DNA of 64,000 nt from Meiothermus taiwanensis DSM 14542 (GTDB taxonomy: Bacteria > Deinococcota > Deinococci > Deinococcales > Thermaceae), in contig AXWR01000016.1 in assembly GCA_000482765.1 (NCBI GenBank), positions 1 to 64,000 on the forward strand, read 5' to 3'. Made by a program: the position numbers and the translations under genes. Below, in pieces: positions 10,023 through 18,159 of this stretch. Each line of letters begins with the position of its first letter. The first letter of the stretch is position 1. The notes under the pieces are model-generated. The model was not told the DNA's origin and made no database searches. It was given only the letters and a program-made list of their open reading frames with translations.

Positions 10023-10080
10023 AAGAAAAGAGCGGGGGAGGGGGTGGGGAGGATTTGTTACCTCGCCACCCCCAGGCCCC

Positions 10081-11274
10081 TTACCTGAAGGTTCGCAGCA
10101 GCTTCCAGTCCAGCTTGCCAGCGGGTGTCTTGATGATTTCCACCATCACCGCAGCCTCGTTGAAGCGCAGGCCCAGGTGGTCGGTGGGCGACATGTTGAA
10201 GATGCCGTGGGTGCCCACCACATTGCGGGTGGCCTCGATCTCGTCGCGCAGCACCCGGCGGAAGGCGGCCAGGTTGGTGGTCTGCTCGCGGCGCAGAGCG
10301 CGCTCGAGGGCCGGGCGCAGAATAGCCCAGGCGTCGTAGGCGTGGCCGCCAAAGGTGGAGTAGCTGCCGATGCCGAAGCGGGCCTCGTACTGCTGCACGT
10401 AACTGGTGGCCACCTGCCGGTTGGGGAAGTCGGGGGGGAGCTGGTCGAAGACCAGCACCGGGCCGGCGGGCAGGCGGGTGCCGATCAGCAGATCGCCGCC
10501 TACGCGCAGGAAGTCGGGGTTGGCCACGCCGTGGGTCTGGTAGATGAGGCCCCGGTAGCCGCGCTCGCGCAGGGTGCGCTGGGGCAGCACCGGTGCGGTG
10601 CCCGAGCCGCCGATCAAGACCGCATCGGGGTTGCGGGCCAGGATGCGCAGCACCTGACCGGCCACCGAGGTGTCGGTGCGGGCAAAGCGCTCGGAGGCCA
10701 CCACCTGGATGCCGGCCTCGCGGGCCGCCGCCTCGAAGGCCCGGGCCCAGCCCTCGCCGTAGGCGTCGTTAAAGCCGATGTAGGCGGCGGTCTTGACCCC
10801 GGAAGCGGCCATGTCCCGCACGATGGGCTGGCTCATCTGCTGTTCGGTCTGGGGGGTTTTGAACACCCAACGCCGCTTTTCATCCACCGGGAAGACGATC
10901 TCGAGGTTGGCCGCCAGGGAGATTTTGGGCACACCGGCCTCGGCCACAACATCGATCATGCCCAGGCTGGCCGGGGTGGTGGTGGTACCAATAATGGCTA
11001 ACACCTGGTCTTCTTGGATCAGGCGCCGGGTGGCCCGCACCGCCTGGGTGGTGTCCGAGGCATCGTCAATAATCACAAACTGCACCGGACGGCCCGCCAC
11101 CCCGCCCCGGCGGTTGACCTGTTCTTCCAGGAGCACCAGGGTGTTGCGCTCGGGGATGCCCAGGCTGGCGGCGGGGCCGGTGGCCGAGACCACCACCCCG
11201 ATCTTCAGGGGGGCCTGCTGGGCCAGGCCCAGCCCCAGTCCAAGGGCCAGTAGTCCTACCAAAACTCGCTTCAT
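10081..11274 (-). CDS. livK: Periplasmic substrate-binding protein of the Liv-type ABC importer
   Basis: A 397-residue type I periplasmic binding protein. Residues 1-18 form a signal peptide (KRVLVGLLALGLGLGLAQ) without a lipobox Cys, so it is a soluble or loosely attached protein. The mature start PLKIGVVVSATGPAASLG and the GTTTTPASL ligand-binding turn are typical of LivK/aromatic-acid binding proteins. The start at 11274 overlaps the stop of the hydroxyacyl-CoA dehydrogenase gene (ATGA). Its ligand is likely phenylacetate or another aromatic acid, by operon context only. Confidence 0.9.
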   Translation of the reverse strand: MKRVLVGLLALGLGLGLAQQAPLKIGVVVSATGPAASLGIPERNTLVLLEEQVNRRGGVAGRPVQFVIIDDASDTTQAVRATRRLIQEDQVLAIIGTTTTPASLGMIDVVAEAGVPKISLAANLEIVFPVDEKRRWVFKTPQTEQQMSQPIVRDMAASGVKTAAYIGFNDAYGEGWARAFEAAAREAGIQVVASERFARTDTSVAGQVLRILARNPDAVLIGGSGTAPVLPQRTLRERGYRGLIYQTHGVANPDFLRVGGDLLIGTRLPAGPVLVFDQLPPDFPNRQVATSYVQQYEARFGIGSYSTFGGHAYDAWAILRPALERALRREQTTNLAAFRRVLRDEIEATRNVVGTHGIFNMSPTDHLGLRFNEAAVMVEIIKTPAGKLDWKLLRTFR

Positions 11275-12848
11275 ACTGCCTCCTCCTCGCGGGTTTGCCA
11301 ATCTCCCTTGGCGTGTGGGGCCAAGGACAGATTTCCGAAAGTTTCCAGACCTGCAGCCACCATCCGGCGCAGCAGGGGGTGGGGACGGTAGCGATCCTCG
11401 CCCAGCTCGGCCTGCAGCCCTTCCAGGGCCCGCAAGAGCGGCTTGAGCCAGAGCCGCTCGGCCCACTCCAGGGGCCCCAGGGGATAGCCCGTGCCCAGGC
11501 GCATGGCGCGGTTCAGGTCGGCGGGGCTGGCCACCCCTTCGGCCAGGGCCGAGACGGCCTCGTTGATGAGCAGGGCCAGGATGCGGAACCCCACCCCGCC
11601 GGGCTGGTCGGGCAGAAGCAGGGTGTGGTGTCCGTGGGCACTGAAGTAAGTCTGGGCCAGCTTTAGGGCCTCGCTCTCCCCGCTCAGGGGTGCAAAGAGT
11701 TCAACGATGGCCTGTTCCCCGATGGGTGGCACCAGGCTGAAACCGGCCACCGGGCGCTCCCGGAACTCGGCCTGCGCGCTGCTGGCCGAGTGTCCCCAGA
11801 CCAGCGAGACCACCGGCAGGTTCGCGGGAAGGTCGTGCTTGCGCTCGAGCTTGACCCGGCAGTCCAGCACAAACCGGGCCTCGGCGGGGTTTTCGGTGTG
11901 CCGGAAGCGGGCCCGCAGCTCCCGGGCCAGCGAGTTGGGCCCCACAATCAGGGGCAGGGGGGTGTCCTGGGTCTGCACCGGGGGCGGGGCGGGCGGCCTG
12001 GGCGGGCCGGGGGGGTAGGTGTACCAGCCCTGGCCGGTTTTGCGGCCCAGCATGCCCGCGGCCACCCGCTGGTACTGCAAGGGATGGGGCCGGTAGCGGG
12101 GTTCGCCGTAGAAGGCCTGATAGACCGAGCTCGAGGCGGCGTAGTTGACATCCAGCCCGATCAAGTCCATCAGCTCGAAGGGCCCCATGGGGAAGCCCAT
12201 GCCGCGCAGAATCCAGTCTATGTGCTCTTTGGCGATGCCCTCGCCGTGCAGCCTCAGGGCCTCGCCGTAAAAGGGCCGGGCCACCCGGTTTACCAGGAAG
12301 CCGGGGGCATCCACCACCTGCACGGGCTCCTTGCCCCAGCTTCGCATCAGCTCCAGCGCGCGCTCCAGCAGTGTGGGAGCGGTCTGTAGCCCCCCCACCA
12401 CCTCCACCAGCTTCATGCGCTGGGCGGGGTTGAAGAAGTGCAGCCCCAGCACCCGCTCAGGGTGCTTGACCCTGGCGGCGATGGCCGAGATGGAAAGGGT
12501 TGAGGTGTTGCTGGCCAGGATGTTGTCCGGGTTGCGTTCGCCCAGCTGGCCCAGCAGCTCTTGCTTGAGCTCGAGCTGCTCCGGCGCCGCTTCAATCACC
12601 CAGGCGGCCCCTGCGCAGTCCTCCAGCGACTGGGTGGGCCGTATACGCGATAGAACCTCGTCCGGCGTGCCCACCAGGCGGCCCTTTTCGGACATCTTTT
12701 GCAGGTCGGTGCGAATTTCGGCCAGGGCGCGCTCGAGGGCGGCCTCGAGGGGGTCGTAGAGCCAGACCGCATGCCCGGCCAGGGCCGCCACCTCGGCGAT
12801 GCCCCGGCCCATTGTGCCTGCCCCCAGTAATGCTACCGTTTCCTTCAC
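11271..12848 (-). CDS. paaH: 3-hydroxyacyl-CoA dehydrogenase, PaaH type
   Basis: A 525-residue NAD-dependent dehydrogenase. The Rossmann motif GAGTMGRGIAEVAALAGH is at about residues 9-26. LHFFNPAQRMKLVEVV carries the catalytic His, and two copies of the C-terminal 3HCDH domain are present (near residues 180-280 and 415-510). This long form is that of PaaH/PaaC, which oxidises 3-hydroxyadipyl-CoA. I chose GTG at 12848 because GGGAGG lies about 5 bases upstream; a TTG at 12866 falls inside the operator palindrome. It is the first gene of the operon, directly behind the promoter at 12903-12931. Confidence 0.9.
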   Translation of the reverse strand: MKETVALLGAGTMGRGIAEVAALAGHAVWLYDPLEAALERALAEIRTDLQKMSEKGRLVGTPDEVLSRIRPTQSLEDCAGAAWVIEAAPEQLELKQELLGQLGERNPDNILASNTSTLSISAIAARVKHPERVLGLHFFNPAQRMKLVEVVGGLQTAPTLLERALELMRSWGKEPVQVVDAPGFLVNRVARPFYGEALRLHGEGIAKEHIDWILRGMGFPMGPFELMDLIGLDVNYAASSSVYQAFYGEPRYRPHPLQYQRVAAGMLGRKTGQGWYTYPPGPPRPPAPPPVQTQDTPLPLIVGPNSLARELRARFRHTENPAEARFVLDCRVKLERKHDLPANLPVVSLVWGHSASSAQAEFRERPVAGFSLVPPIGEQAIVELFAPLSGESEALKLAQTYFSAHGHHTLLLPDQPGGVGFRILALLINEAVSALAEGVASPADLNRAMRLGTGYPLGPLEWAERLWLKPLLRALEGLQAELGEDRYRPHPLLRRMVAAGLETFGNLSLAPHAKGDWQTREEEAV

Positions 12849-12864
12849 CAAGCCTCCCTCAACC

Positions 12865-12884
12865 AAACAAACACTCGTTTGTTT
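12865..12884. promoter_or_regulatory. Perfect 8-4-8 palindrome, candidate PaaR (TetR) operator
   Basis: AAACAAAC-ACTC-GTTTGTTT is an uninterrupted inverted repeat lying between the transcription start predicted by the promoter at 12903-12931 and the paaH start. From memory, the PaaR operator of Thermus thermophilus is CNAACGNNCGTTNG; the centre of this site fits it with a single mismatch. Placement downstream of the promoter suits repression by blocking elongation or initiation. No TetR gene is in the window, so the regulator would be encoded elsewhere. Confidence 0.65.
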
Positions 12885-12902
12885 AACCTTGTGTTGGGCG
12901 AC

Positions 12903-12931
12903 AGTCTAAACGCAGGGTTTCTCACTGTCAA
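12903..12931 (-). promoter_or_regulatory. Sigma-A promoter of the paaH-liv-paaK operon
   Basis: On the minus strand a perfect -35 box TTGACA (12931-12926) is followed after 17 bp by TAGACT (12908-12903) as -10. Transcription would start near 12896, before the palindrome at 12865-12884. It is one of the strongest promoter matches in the window. Confidence 0.75.
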
Positions 12932-12983
12932 GAACGCCGAATCGGTTCTACGCTCAACCGTTTGGGCTATTTAGGTCAGCCGG

Positions 12984-13955
12984 TTAGATGACGTGCTGCG
13001 GCAGCCCCTGTAACTCCGACTCCTGCGGCTGTACCCAGCCCCCCTCGAAGGCCTCCAGAAGCGAGCCCTCCAGGAACCAGCTCTTGGGGGTTTTGGCGCC
13101 CCACAGGGTCTGGCGGCGGGGGTCGTTGAGGCTCCAGCGGATGGGCTCGAAATCGGGGTCGACCGTGCTGTAGTCGGAGGTGTACAGCTCGATGCGGTGG
13201 CCGTCGGGGTCGCGCAGGTACAGGAAGAAGGCGTTGGAGATACCGTGGCGGCCCGGCCCGCGCTCGATGGCCTCGGTTTGCATGGCCCCGGCCAGGATGT
13301 CGCAGGCCCGGATGATGCTCATGGCATCGGGCATCCAGTAGGCCAAGTGGTGCAGCCGGGGGCCGGCGCCGTTGGTGAGGGCCAGGTCGTGCACGTTGCC
13401 CTTGCGGTGGATCCAGGCCGCCCAGATCCGGCCCTCGTCGTCCTCGGTGTACTCCGAGAGGCGGAAGGCCAGCCTGTCCATGTACCAGCGGGTCATGGCC
13501 CCCACCTGCGGGGTCATCACGTTGATGTGGTCAATGCGCTGGATGCCGGGGCCTCTATGCAGGTCGTAGCGTTGCAGAAGCCAGGGGTATTTCTGGCTTT
13601 CGGCGTAGAAGACCAGGGGAACCCCAAAGGGATCCTGCAGGCGCAGCATTCTGGGCCGGTCTTGCTCACTCTCCCAGCGATAGGGTAGGTTCAGGGCCTC
13701 GGCCAGCTCGGCCAGGAGTTGCAGATCCAGTTCACCGGCCACCCGGTAGCCCAGGTGCTTGACGCCGGGCTCGGGGGCCAGCTCGAGCTTGAGGGTCCAC
13801 TCGCGGTCTTCCGTACCGCGCAGGTAGAGGGCGCTCTGGCTTTCGTGCAGCACGTTCAGGCCCAGTAAATCCACGTAGAAGTGGCGCGAACGCTCCAGAT
13901 CGGTCACGTAGAACACCCCGTGGCCGATGCGGATGATGTTGGGGGTCTGGGTCAT
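12984..13955 (-). CDS. hpaD: 3,4-dihydroxyphenylacetate 2,3-dioxygenase (extradiol)
   Basis: A 323-residue extradiol dioxygenase of the vicinal-oxygen-chelate type that opens the ring of homoprotocatechuate. Metal ligands are visible as H143 (IDHINVM), H202 or H203 (LHHLAYWM) and E256 (HRIELYTSDY). The spacing is close to the Brevibacterium/Arthrobacter enzymes. I chose ATG 13955, with GAGG 5-6 bases upstream, over the GTG at 13961 that touches the GAGG. It is the last gene of the hpa operon, 12 bp after hpaC. A weak hairpin lies at about 12931-12947, downstream of the stop. Confidence 0.93.
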   Translation of the reverse strand: MTQTPNIIRIGHGVFYVTDLERSRHFYVDLLGLNVLHESQSALYLRGTEDREWTLKLELAPEPGVKHLGYRVAGELDLQLLAELAEALNLPYRWESEQDRPRMLRLQDPFGVPLVFYAESQKYPWLLQRYDLHRGPGIQRIDHINVMTPQVGAMTRWYMDRLAFRLSEYTEDDEGRIWAAWIHRKGNVHDLALTNGAGPRLHHLAYWMPDAMSIIRACDILAGAMQTEAIERGPGRHGISNAFFLYLRDPDGHRIELYTSDYSTVDPDFEPIRWSLNDPRRQTLWGAKTPKSWFLEGSLLEAFEGGWVQPQESELQGLPQHVI

Positions 13956-13967
13956 AGTCACCTCGCT

Positions 13968-14441
13968 TCAGGACAGCTGCCGGTAGCCCCGGTTCCAGTA
14001 GAGCAGGGGCCGGGCCCCGCTGCCCAGCGTCACGCGTTCCACCTGTCCCACCACAATCTTGTGGGTGCCCCCCGGATAGACCGCCCAGGTTCGGCAGAAG
14101 AGTGTAGCCAGAGCCCCCTCGAGGGCCGGGGGGTCTTCGGCGGTAAGGGGCTCGTAGCCCTCGATGGGGCGCCCGGCAAAGTGGTCGGAGATGTGTTCGT
14201 GCCCCTCGGGCAGGAGGTTCACGGAAAACTGCCCCGCGCGCTCCAGAACGGGCCAGAGCTGGGCGGTCTGGTTGATGCAGACCAGGATGAGGGGCGGCTC
14301 CAGGCTCACGCTGGTAAAGCTGCTGGCGGTCATGCCGCGGGCCTCCCCCTGGAAGCGGGCAGCAATCACTGTGACCCCACTGGGCCAGCAGCGCATGGCC
14401 TGGCGGAGCCGGTCTTGGAGGGTGGGCTGGGTGGTTTCCAT
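13968..14441 (-). CDS. hpaC: 4-hydroxyphenylacetate 3-monooxygenase, flavin reductase component
   Basis: A 157-residue flavin reductase of the HpaC/FMN-binding split-barrel family. The opening WPSGVTVIAA and GMTASSFTSVSLEPPLILVC segments bind the isoalloxazine, and the end has GTHKIVVGQVERV. It reduces FAD with NADH and hands it to HpaB. It lies 13 bp after hpaB and 12 bp before hpaD on the same strand, the usual B-C order. Length and motifs agree with the Thermus HpaC described in the literature. Confidence 0.92.
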   Translation of the reverse strand: METTQPTLQDRLRQAMRCWPSGVTVIAARFQGEARGMTASSFTSVSLEPPLILVCINQTAQLWPVLERAGQFSVNLLPEGHEHISDHFAGRPIEGYEPLTAEDPPALEGALATLFCRTWAVYPGGTHKIVVGQVERVTLGSGARPLLYWNRGYRQLS

Positions 14442-14454
14442 AAGGTTTGTGGTG

Positions 14455-15912
14455 CTAGTCGCTGGCCACCACCTCTGGCTGGGCCTGGGCTTTCCAGCCC
14501 AGATACTGCCGGATGCGCTCCTTGTAGGGCTCCTTGTCGTAGACCGCGTAGAGGGTCTGGTACATGCGCACCGGGTCGCCGAAGAAGAAGCGCTCGTAAA
14601 GGGTCTGGCGCGCGCCGAAGCCGCTCAAGGTCATATCCCAGGCCAGGCGGAAGAGCTGCACGCGCTCTTTGGCCGGTAGGGTGGCCGATTGCAGGAACTT
14701 TTCCAGGTAAGGGGCCAGGGGGGAGTCGAAGTCGTGTTCGGAGGGCAGGGTGATCAGGCCCGAGGCCGCGATCTGCTGGACGATCTCGTGGATGCGGGGG
14801 TAAAGCCGGGGGTACAGGTTGCGCGCGCCGTCGATGGCCCCCCGGTCGGGGCAGACCAGGCCGTATTTGTTGGGCTGGGCGTCGCGCTCGGCCCGGGCCC
14901 AGAAGCCCTTCATGGCCTCCAGATAAACGATAATCTCGGCGATTTTTTCCTGCACGTGGGGGAAGACATCGGCCCCGATGGCCTCGCCCATCAGCGAGAC
15001 CAGCCCCAAAAAGGCCTCGGTCTTGGCGTTTTTGAGCACCACCACCTGATGCGCCATGTGCATCAGGGCCCCGGTCTCGGCGTAGGCGGTGTTGCAGCGC
15101 TGCAGGTCTTTGTAGATGAAGACCCGCTCCCAGGGCACAAAGACATCGTCGAAGACCGTGAGGCAGTCCATCTCCTCCAGCCGGCTGCTCAGGGGGTGGT
15201 CGAAGCTCGAGTCCCCCACGGCCATGCTTTCCCGGCTGATGAAGTGTAGCCCTGGGGTGTTGGTGGGGATGGCAAAGGCCACCGCGTACCTGTCGGCCCC
15301 CGGCCCTTCCTTAAGCAGGGTGGAGGGGAAGACCAAAAGCTCATCGGCGGTGGGCAGGGTGGAGAGCATCCGGGCCCCCCGTACCACGATGCCTTTTTGG
15401 TTCTCGCTCACCACCCCCAATGGGATGTAGGGGTCGGGCTGCTCGAGGTTGCTCTTGGCCCGGTTGACCTGGGGGTTGGTGAGGCAGTGGGTGGTGGCGA
15501 GGTCGTTTTCCCGCACGTACTGCACGTAGTGGCGCACATTATCGGCGTAAGGCCCAAAGAACTCGGCGCTCTGCTCGAAGGCCATCAGCACCGCGTTCAG
15601 GTAGTCCGGGCTGCGCCCCATCATGCCCAGGTGGGCATCGGCCCAGAGCTTGTAGGCCGCGCTGCGCCGGGATAGGTCTTCCTTGGTTCGGGCCGGTAGC
15701 AGGCTCATAGCGTGGCGCTTACCGCCCTCTTCGTAGGTCAAAATCTCGCGGTAGCGCGGGTCGTGCTGCATATCGTACAGCCCGGCCAGGGCCTGGGTGA
15801 TGCCCCGGAAGACCGGGTGGGTGGTGGGGTCTTCAACCTTCTGGCCCTTGTACCAGAGGTTGGGCGGGTTCTCTTTGAGGGCTTGTAGGTACTCCTTGCC
15901 GCTGCGTGCCAT
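14455..15912 (-). CDS. hpaB: 4-hydroxyphenylacetate 3-monooxygenase, oxygenase component
   Basis: A 485-residue FADH2-dependent oxygenase that adds the second hydroxyl group to 4-hydroxyphenylacetate. The family shows in the N-terminal GKEYLQALK segment, the THCLTNPQVNRAKSN region near residue 155, and the acyl-CoA-dehydrogenase-like C-terminal helices. I chose ATG 15912 because GGAGG lies 5 bases upstream; an in-frame ATG at 15927 has no such site. It starts 11 bp after the hpaE stop and is followed by hpaC. Confidence 0.94.
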   Translation of the reverse strand: MARSGKEYLQALKENPPNLWYKGQKVEDPTTHPVFRGITQALAGLYDMQHDPRYREILTYEEGGKRHAMSLLPARTKEDLSRRSAAYKLWADAHLGMMGRSPDYLNAVLMAFEQSAEFFGPYADNVRHYVQYVRENDLATTHCLTNPQVNRAKSNLEQPDPYIPLGVVSENQKGIVVRGARMLSTLPTADELLVFPSTLLKEGPGADRYAVAFAIPTNTPGLHFISRESMAVGDSSFDHPLSSRLEEMDCLTVFDDVFVPWERVFIYKDLQRCNTAYAETGALMHMAHQVVVLKNAKTEAFLGLVSLMGEAIGADVFPHVQEKIAEIIVYLEAMKGFWARAERDAQPNKYGLVCPDRGAIDGARNLYPRLYPRIHEIVQQIAASGLITLPSEHDFDSPLAPYLEKFLQSATLPAKERVQLFRLAWDMTLSGFGARQTLYERFFFGDPVRMYQTLYAVYDKEPYKERIRQYLGWKAQAQPEVVASD

Positions 15913-15923
15913 AAAAGCCTCCT

Positions 15924-17441
15924 TCACTTGCCAAACTTGGGAATGGGGTGCTCGAAGAGCGGCAGGGCGATGTGCTTCAGCTCGGTGTAGAACTCCAGGC
16001 TGTGCTCGCCCCCCTCGCGGTGGGTGCCACTCATCTTGACCCCGCCGAAGGGGGTGGGCAGGTGCCGCACGTTGTGCGAGTTGATCCAGGTCATGCCGGC
16101 CTCGAGGTGCAGGGCCATGCGGTGCGCCCGGGCCACGTCCCGCGTCCAGACGTAGGAGGCCAGGCCGTACTTGGAGTCGTTGGCCTTTTGCAGGGCGTCG
16201 GCCTCGTCCTTGAAGGGGATGACGGTCAGGATGGGGCCAAAGATCTCTTCCTGCGCAATGCGGTGATGGTTTTCGGCCACAAACAGGCCGGGCCGTATAT
16301 AGTTGCCCTCGGTGCCGATCCGCTCGCCGCCGAAGATGTGCCGCGACTCCTGCTTGCCAATTTCCACATAGCCCAGCACGCGCTGTAGGTGCTCGGGGTG
16401 GATCAGGGGGCCCACCTCGGTCTCGGGCTCGAGGGGATGCCCCACCTTAATCCGGGCGGCCCGCTCGGCCAGGCGCTGTACGAACTCCTCAAAGATGCTC
16501 TCCTGCACCAGCGCCCTCGAGTTGGCGGTGCAGCGCTCGCCGTTGAAGCTGTAGATCTGGAAGACGGTGGCATCCAGGGCCCGCTCGAGGTCGGCGTCCT
16601 CGAAGACGATGGCCGGGGATTTCCCGCCGAGCTCGAGGGAAAGCCGCTTAATGTGCTCCGCGCTGTTGCGGGTGATGATACTGCCGGTGGTGGTCTCGCC
16701 GGTGAAGGCGATGAGGGGGATGTCCGGGTGGCGCACCACCGCATCGCCGGCCTCCTCGCCAATGCCCTGCACCACATTGAAAACCCCCGGCGGTAGGTCG
16801 GCTTCCTGCATGATTTCTGCCAGCTTCCAGGCTGTAAGGGGCGACCACTCGGCGGGTTTCAGAACCACCGTGTTGCCAAAGGCCAAAGCGGGGGCTATAC
16901 GCCAGGTGGAGAGCATCAAGGGGGCGTTCCAGGGGGTGATAATGCCACAAACCCCCACCGGCACGCGGATGCTATAGTTGAGCCACTCGCCGTCCACCGG
17001 GTAGCTGCGCCCGTCCATGGCCCGTTCGGCGTACTCGGCGTAGAAGCTAAAGTTCTCGGCGGCCCGCGCCACCTGGGCCCGCACAATCCGCAAGACCTGC
17101 CCGGCGTCCAGGCACTCTATCACCGCCAGTTCGTCGGCGTGCTTCTCCAGCAGCTCGGCCAGCTTGAGCAGGTATTTTTTGCGGGCTTTGGCGCTCTGCT
17201 TCCATTTGGGGAAAGCGGCTTTGGCGGCTTTGGCGGCCTTGTCCACGTCCTCGGCGTGGCCCTTGTAGGCGTAGGCCAGCACCTGGTTGTTGGAGGGCTC
17301 GAGGCTCTCGAACACCTCGCCCCTAACCCCCGCTACAAACTCGCTGTTGATGAAGTGCATGACCGTATGGCTGGCAATCTTCTGCCGTACCTGCGCGATG
17401 AACTCAGGACGGATGGCCTGGGTTTTTTCAGCAACTTTCAA
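15924..17441 (-). CDS. hpaE: 5-carboxymethyl-2-hydroxymuconate semialdehyde dehydrogenase
   Basis: A 505-residue aldehyde dehydrogenase. NAD-binding PWNAPL and FTGETTTGS are present, as are the catalytic Glu in LELGGKSPAIVFED and the catalytic Cys in NGERCTANSR. It oxidises the semialdehyde made by HpaD. The start is a TTG at 17441 after AGGAGG (MKVAEKTQA). The codons for EKTQA belong to an 18-bp repeat (17414-17431) whose other copy lies at 18136-18153. That second copy follows an ATG that overlaps the hpaG stop (MRISEKTQA). So the present start appears to be a replacement for the original one, created when the toxin-antitoxin pair entered. It probably has its own promoter now, or relies on readthrough across the antisense TA genes. 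Confidence 0.93.
   Translation of the reverse strand: MKVAEKTQAIRPEFIAQVRQKIASHTVMHFINSEFVAGVRGEVFESLEPSNNQVLAYAYKGHAEDVDKAAKAAKAAFPKWKQSAKARKKYLLKLAELLEKHADELAVIECLDAGQVLRIVRAQVARAAENFSFYAEYAERAMDGRSYPVDGEWLNYSIRVPVGVCGIITPWNAPLMLSTWRIAPALAFGNTVVLKPAEWSPLTAWKLAEIMQEADLPPGVFNVVQGIGEEAGDAVVRHPDIPLIAFTGETTTGSIITRNSAEHIKRLSLELGGKSPAIVFEDADLERALDATVFQIYSFNGERCTANSRALVQESIFEEFVQRLAERAARIKVGHPLEPETEVGPLIHPEHLQRVLGYVEIGKQESRHIFGGERIGTEGNYIRPGLFVAENHHRIAQEEIFGPILTVIPFKDEADALQKANDSKYGLASYVWTRDVARAHRMALHLEAGMTWINSHNVRHLPTPFGGVKMSGTHREGGEHSLEFYTELKHIALPLFEHPIPKFGK
17414..17431. repeat. 18-bp direct repeat, copy inside hpaE 5' end
   Basis: TGGCCTGGGTTTTTTCAG, identical to 18136-18153. Here it encodes the EKTQA codons of hpaE (read on the minus strand). 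The two copies bound the TA module. Outside the 18 bp the minus-strand codons stay similar in meaning (M-K-V-A before the repeat here, M-R-I-S at the other copy). Confidence 0.9.
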
Positions 17442-17468
17442 AGGAACACCTCCTGATACAATGGCGCT

Positions 17469-17693
17469 ATGCTCGCGCTTCGGCGAAAAGTTGTAGTGAA
17501 AAAAGGTGGGCGCATCGAACTTGACGCGCCTGAGCTGCATGAAGGTGCTACCGCCGAAGTTATTGTTTTACTCGAGCCCGATAGCCCCTTGCCCACGCTC
17601 CATAGCCTCTTGGGAAAAGCCAAAGGCAACTTCTCTTCGGCAAAAGAGGCAGAGGATTTCATTCGCAAGGAGCGCGCCGCTTGGGAATCGTAA
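17469..17693 (+). CDS. Antitoxin of a PIN-toxin module (AbrB/VapB-like)
   Basis: A 74-residue protein. Its first half (RRKVVVKKGGRIELDAPELH then EGATAEVIVLL) has the strand pattern of a SpoVT/AbrB-type DNA-binding antitoxin. The C-terminal half (AKEAEDFIRKERAAWE) is a charged helix suited to wrap a toxin. The ATG is 28 bp from the divergent hpaE start. Its stop lies inside the start of the PIN gene (13-bp overlap), the classical antitoxin-first order. Base composition is clearly lower in GC than the flanking hpa genes. Most members of such pairs repress their own promoter. Confidence 0.72.
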   Translation: MLALRRKVVVKKGGRIELDAPELHEGATAEVIVLLEPDSPLPTLHSLLGKAKGNFSSAKEAEDFIRKERAAWES

Positions 17694-18124
17694 GTCGGAT
17701 TGCCGGGCGAAAAGCCTATTTGGATGTAAATGTTTTTATCTATGCCCTTGAGGGTTTTCCAGAATTTGATGGTGTCTTGGAAGAGTTGTTCGCGGCTATA
17801 GACAAGGCGGCCGTTAAAGCCGTTACCAGTGAGCTGTCCTTGGCTGAAGCCTTGATTAAGCCATTTCAGACCGGCAACGTTCAGCATCAGGCGGTTTACG
17901 ACTTCGCCATTCGCAACCGTAAAGCCTTCGAGGTGGTTCCAGTCTCTCGGAGTATCCTGGTGGAGGCGGCTCGACTTTGCGCAACCACCGGCCTGAAGTT
18001 GCCTGATGCGATTCATGTCACCACAGCTTTGCAGAGTGGTTGCTCGGTTTTTCTGACTAACGATGAAGGAATCAAGCATCCTGGCCTCGAGCGGATCCTG
18101 CTGAGTGAATTCGCCAAGCCCTGA
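17681..18124 (+). CDS. PIN-domain toxin (VapC-like ribonuclease)
   Basis: A 147-residue PIN domain. The acidic residues expected for Mg-dependent RNase activity are present: Asp in YLDVNVFIYAL (about residue 15), Glu in TSELSLAEAL, Asp in LPDAIHVTTA and Asp in FLTNDEGIK. The start is probably TTG at 17681 with AAGGAG about 9 bases upstream, overlapping the antitoxin stop. It is on the strand opposite to the hpa operon and ends 35 bp before the hpaG stop, so transcription converges with hpaG. Together with its antitoxin it looks like a foreign insertion. Confidence 0.82.
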   Translation: MGIVSRIAGRKAYLDVNVFIYALEGFPEFDGVLEELFAAIDKAAVKAVTSELSLAEALIKPFQTGNVQHQAVYDFAIRNRKAFEVVPVSRSILVEAARLCATTGLKLPDAIHVTTALQSGCSVFLTNDEGIKHPGLERILLSEFAKP

Positions 18125-18135
18125 TGCGCGCTGGG

Positions 18136-18153
18136 TGGCCTGGGTTTTTTCAG
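18136..18153. repeat. 18-bp direct repeat, copy at the hpaG end
   Basis: The same 18 bases as 17414-17431. On the minus strand it follows ATG AGG ATC TCT, whose ATG (18163-18161) overlaps the hpaG stop. This is what the original hpaE start would look like in an operon with ATGA couplings. Confidence 0.9.
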
Positions 18154-18159
18154 AGATCC

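Noticed and set aside
17469-18124. TA pair as part of a larger mobile element
   Set aside because: No transposase, integrase or inverted repeat is visible; only the 18-bp direct repeats flank it.
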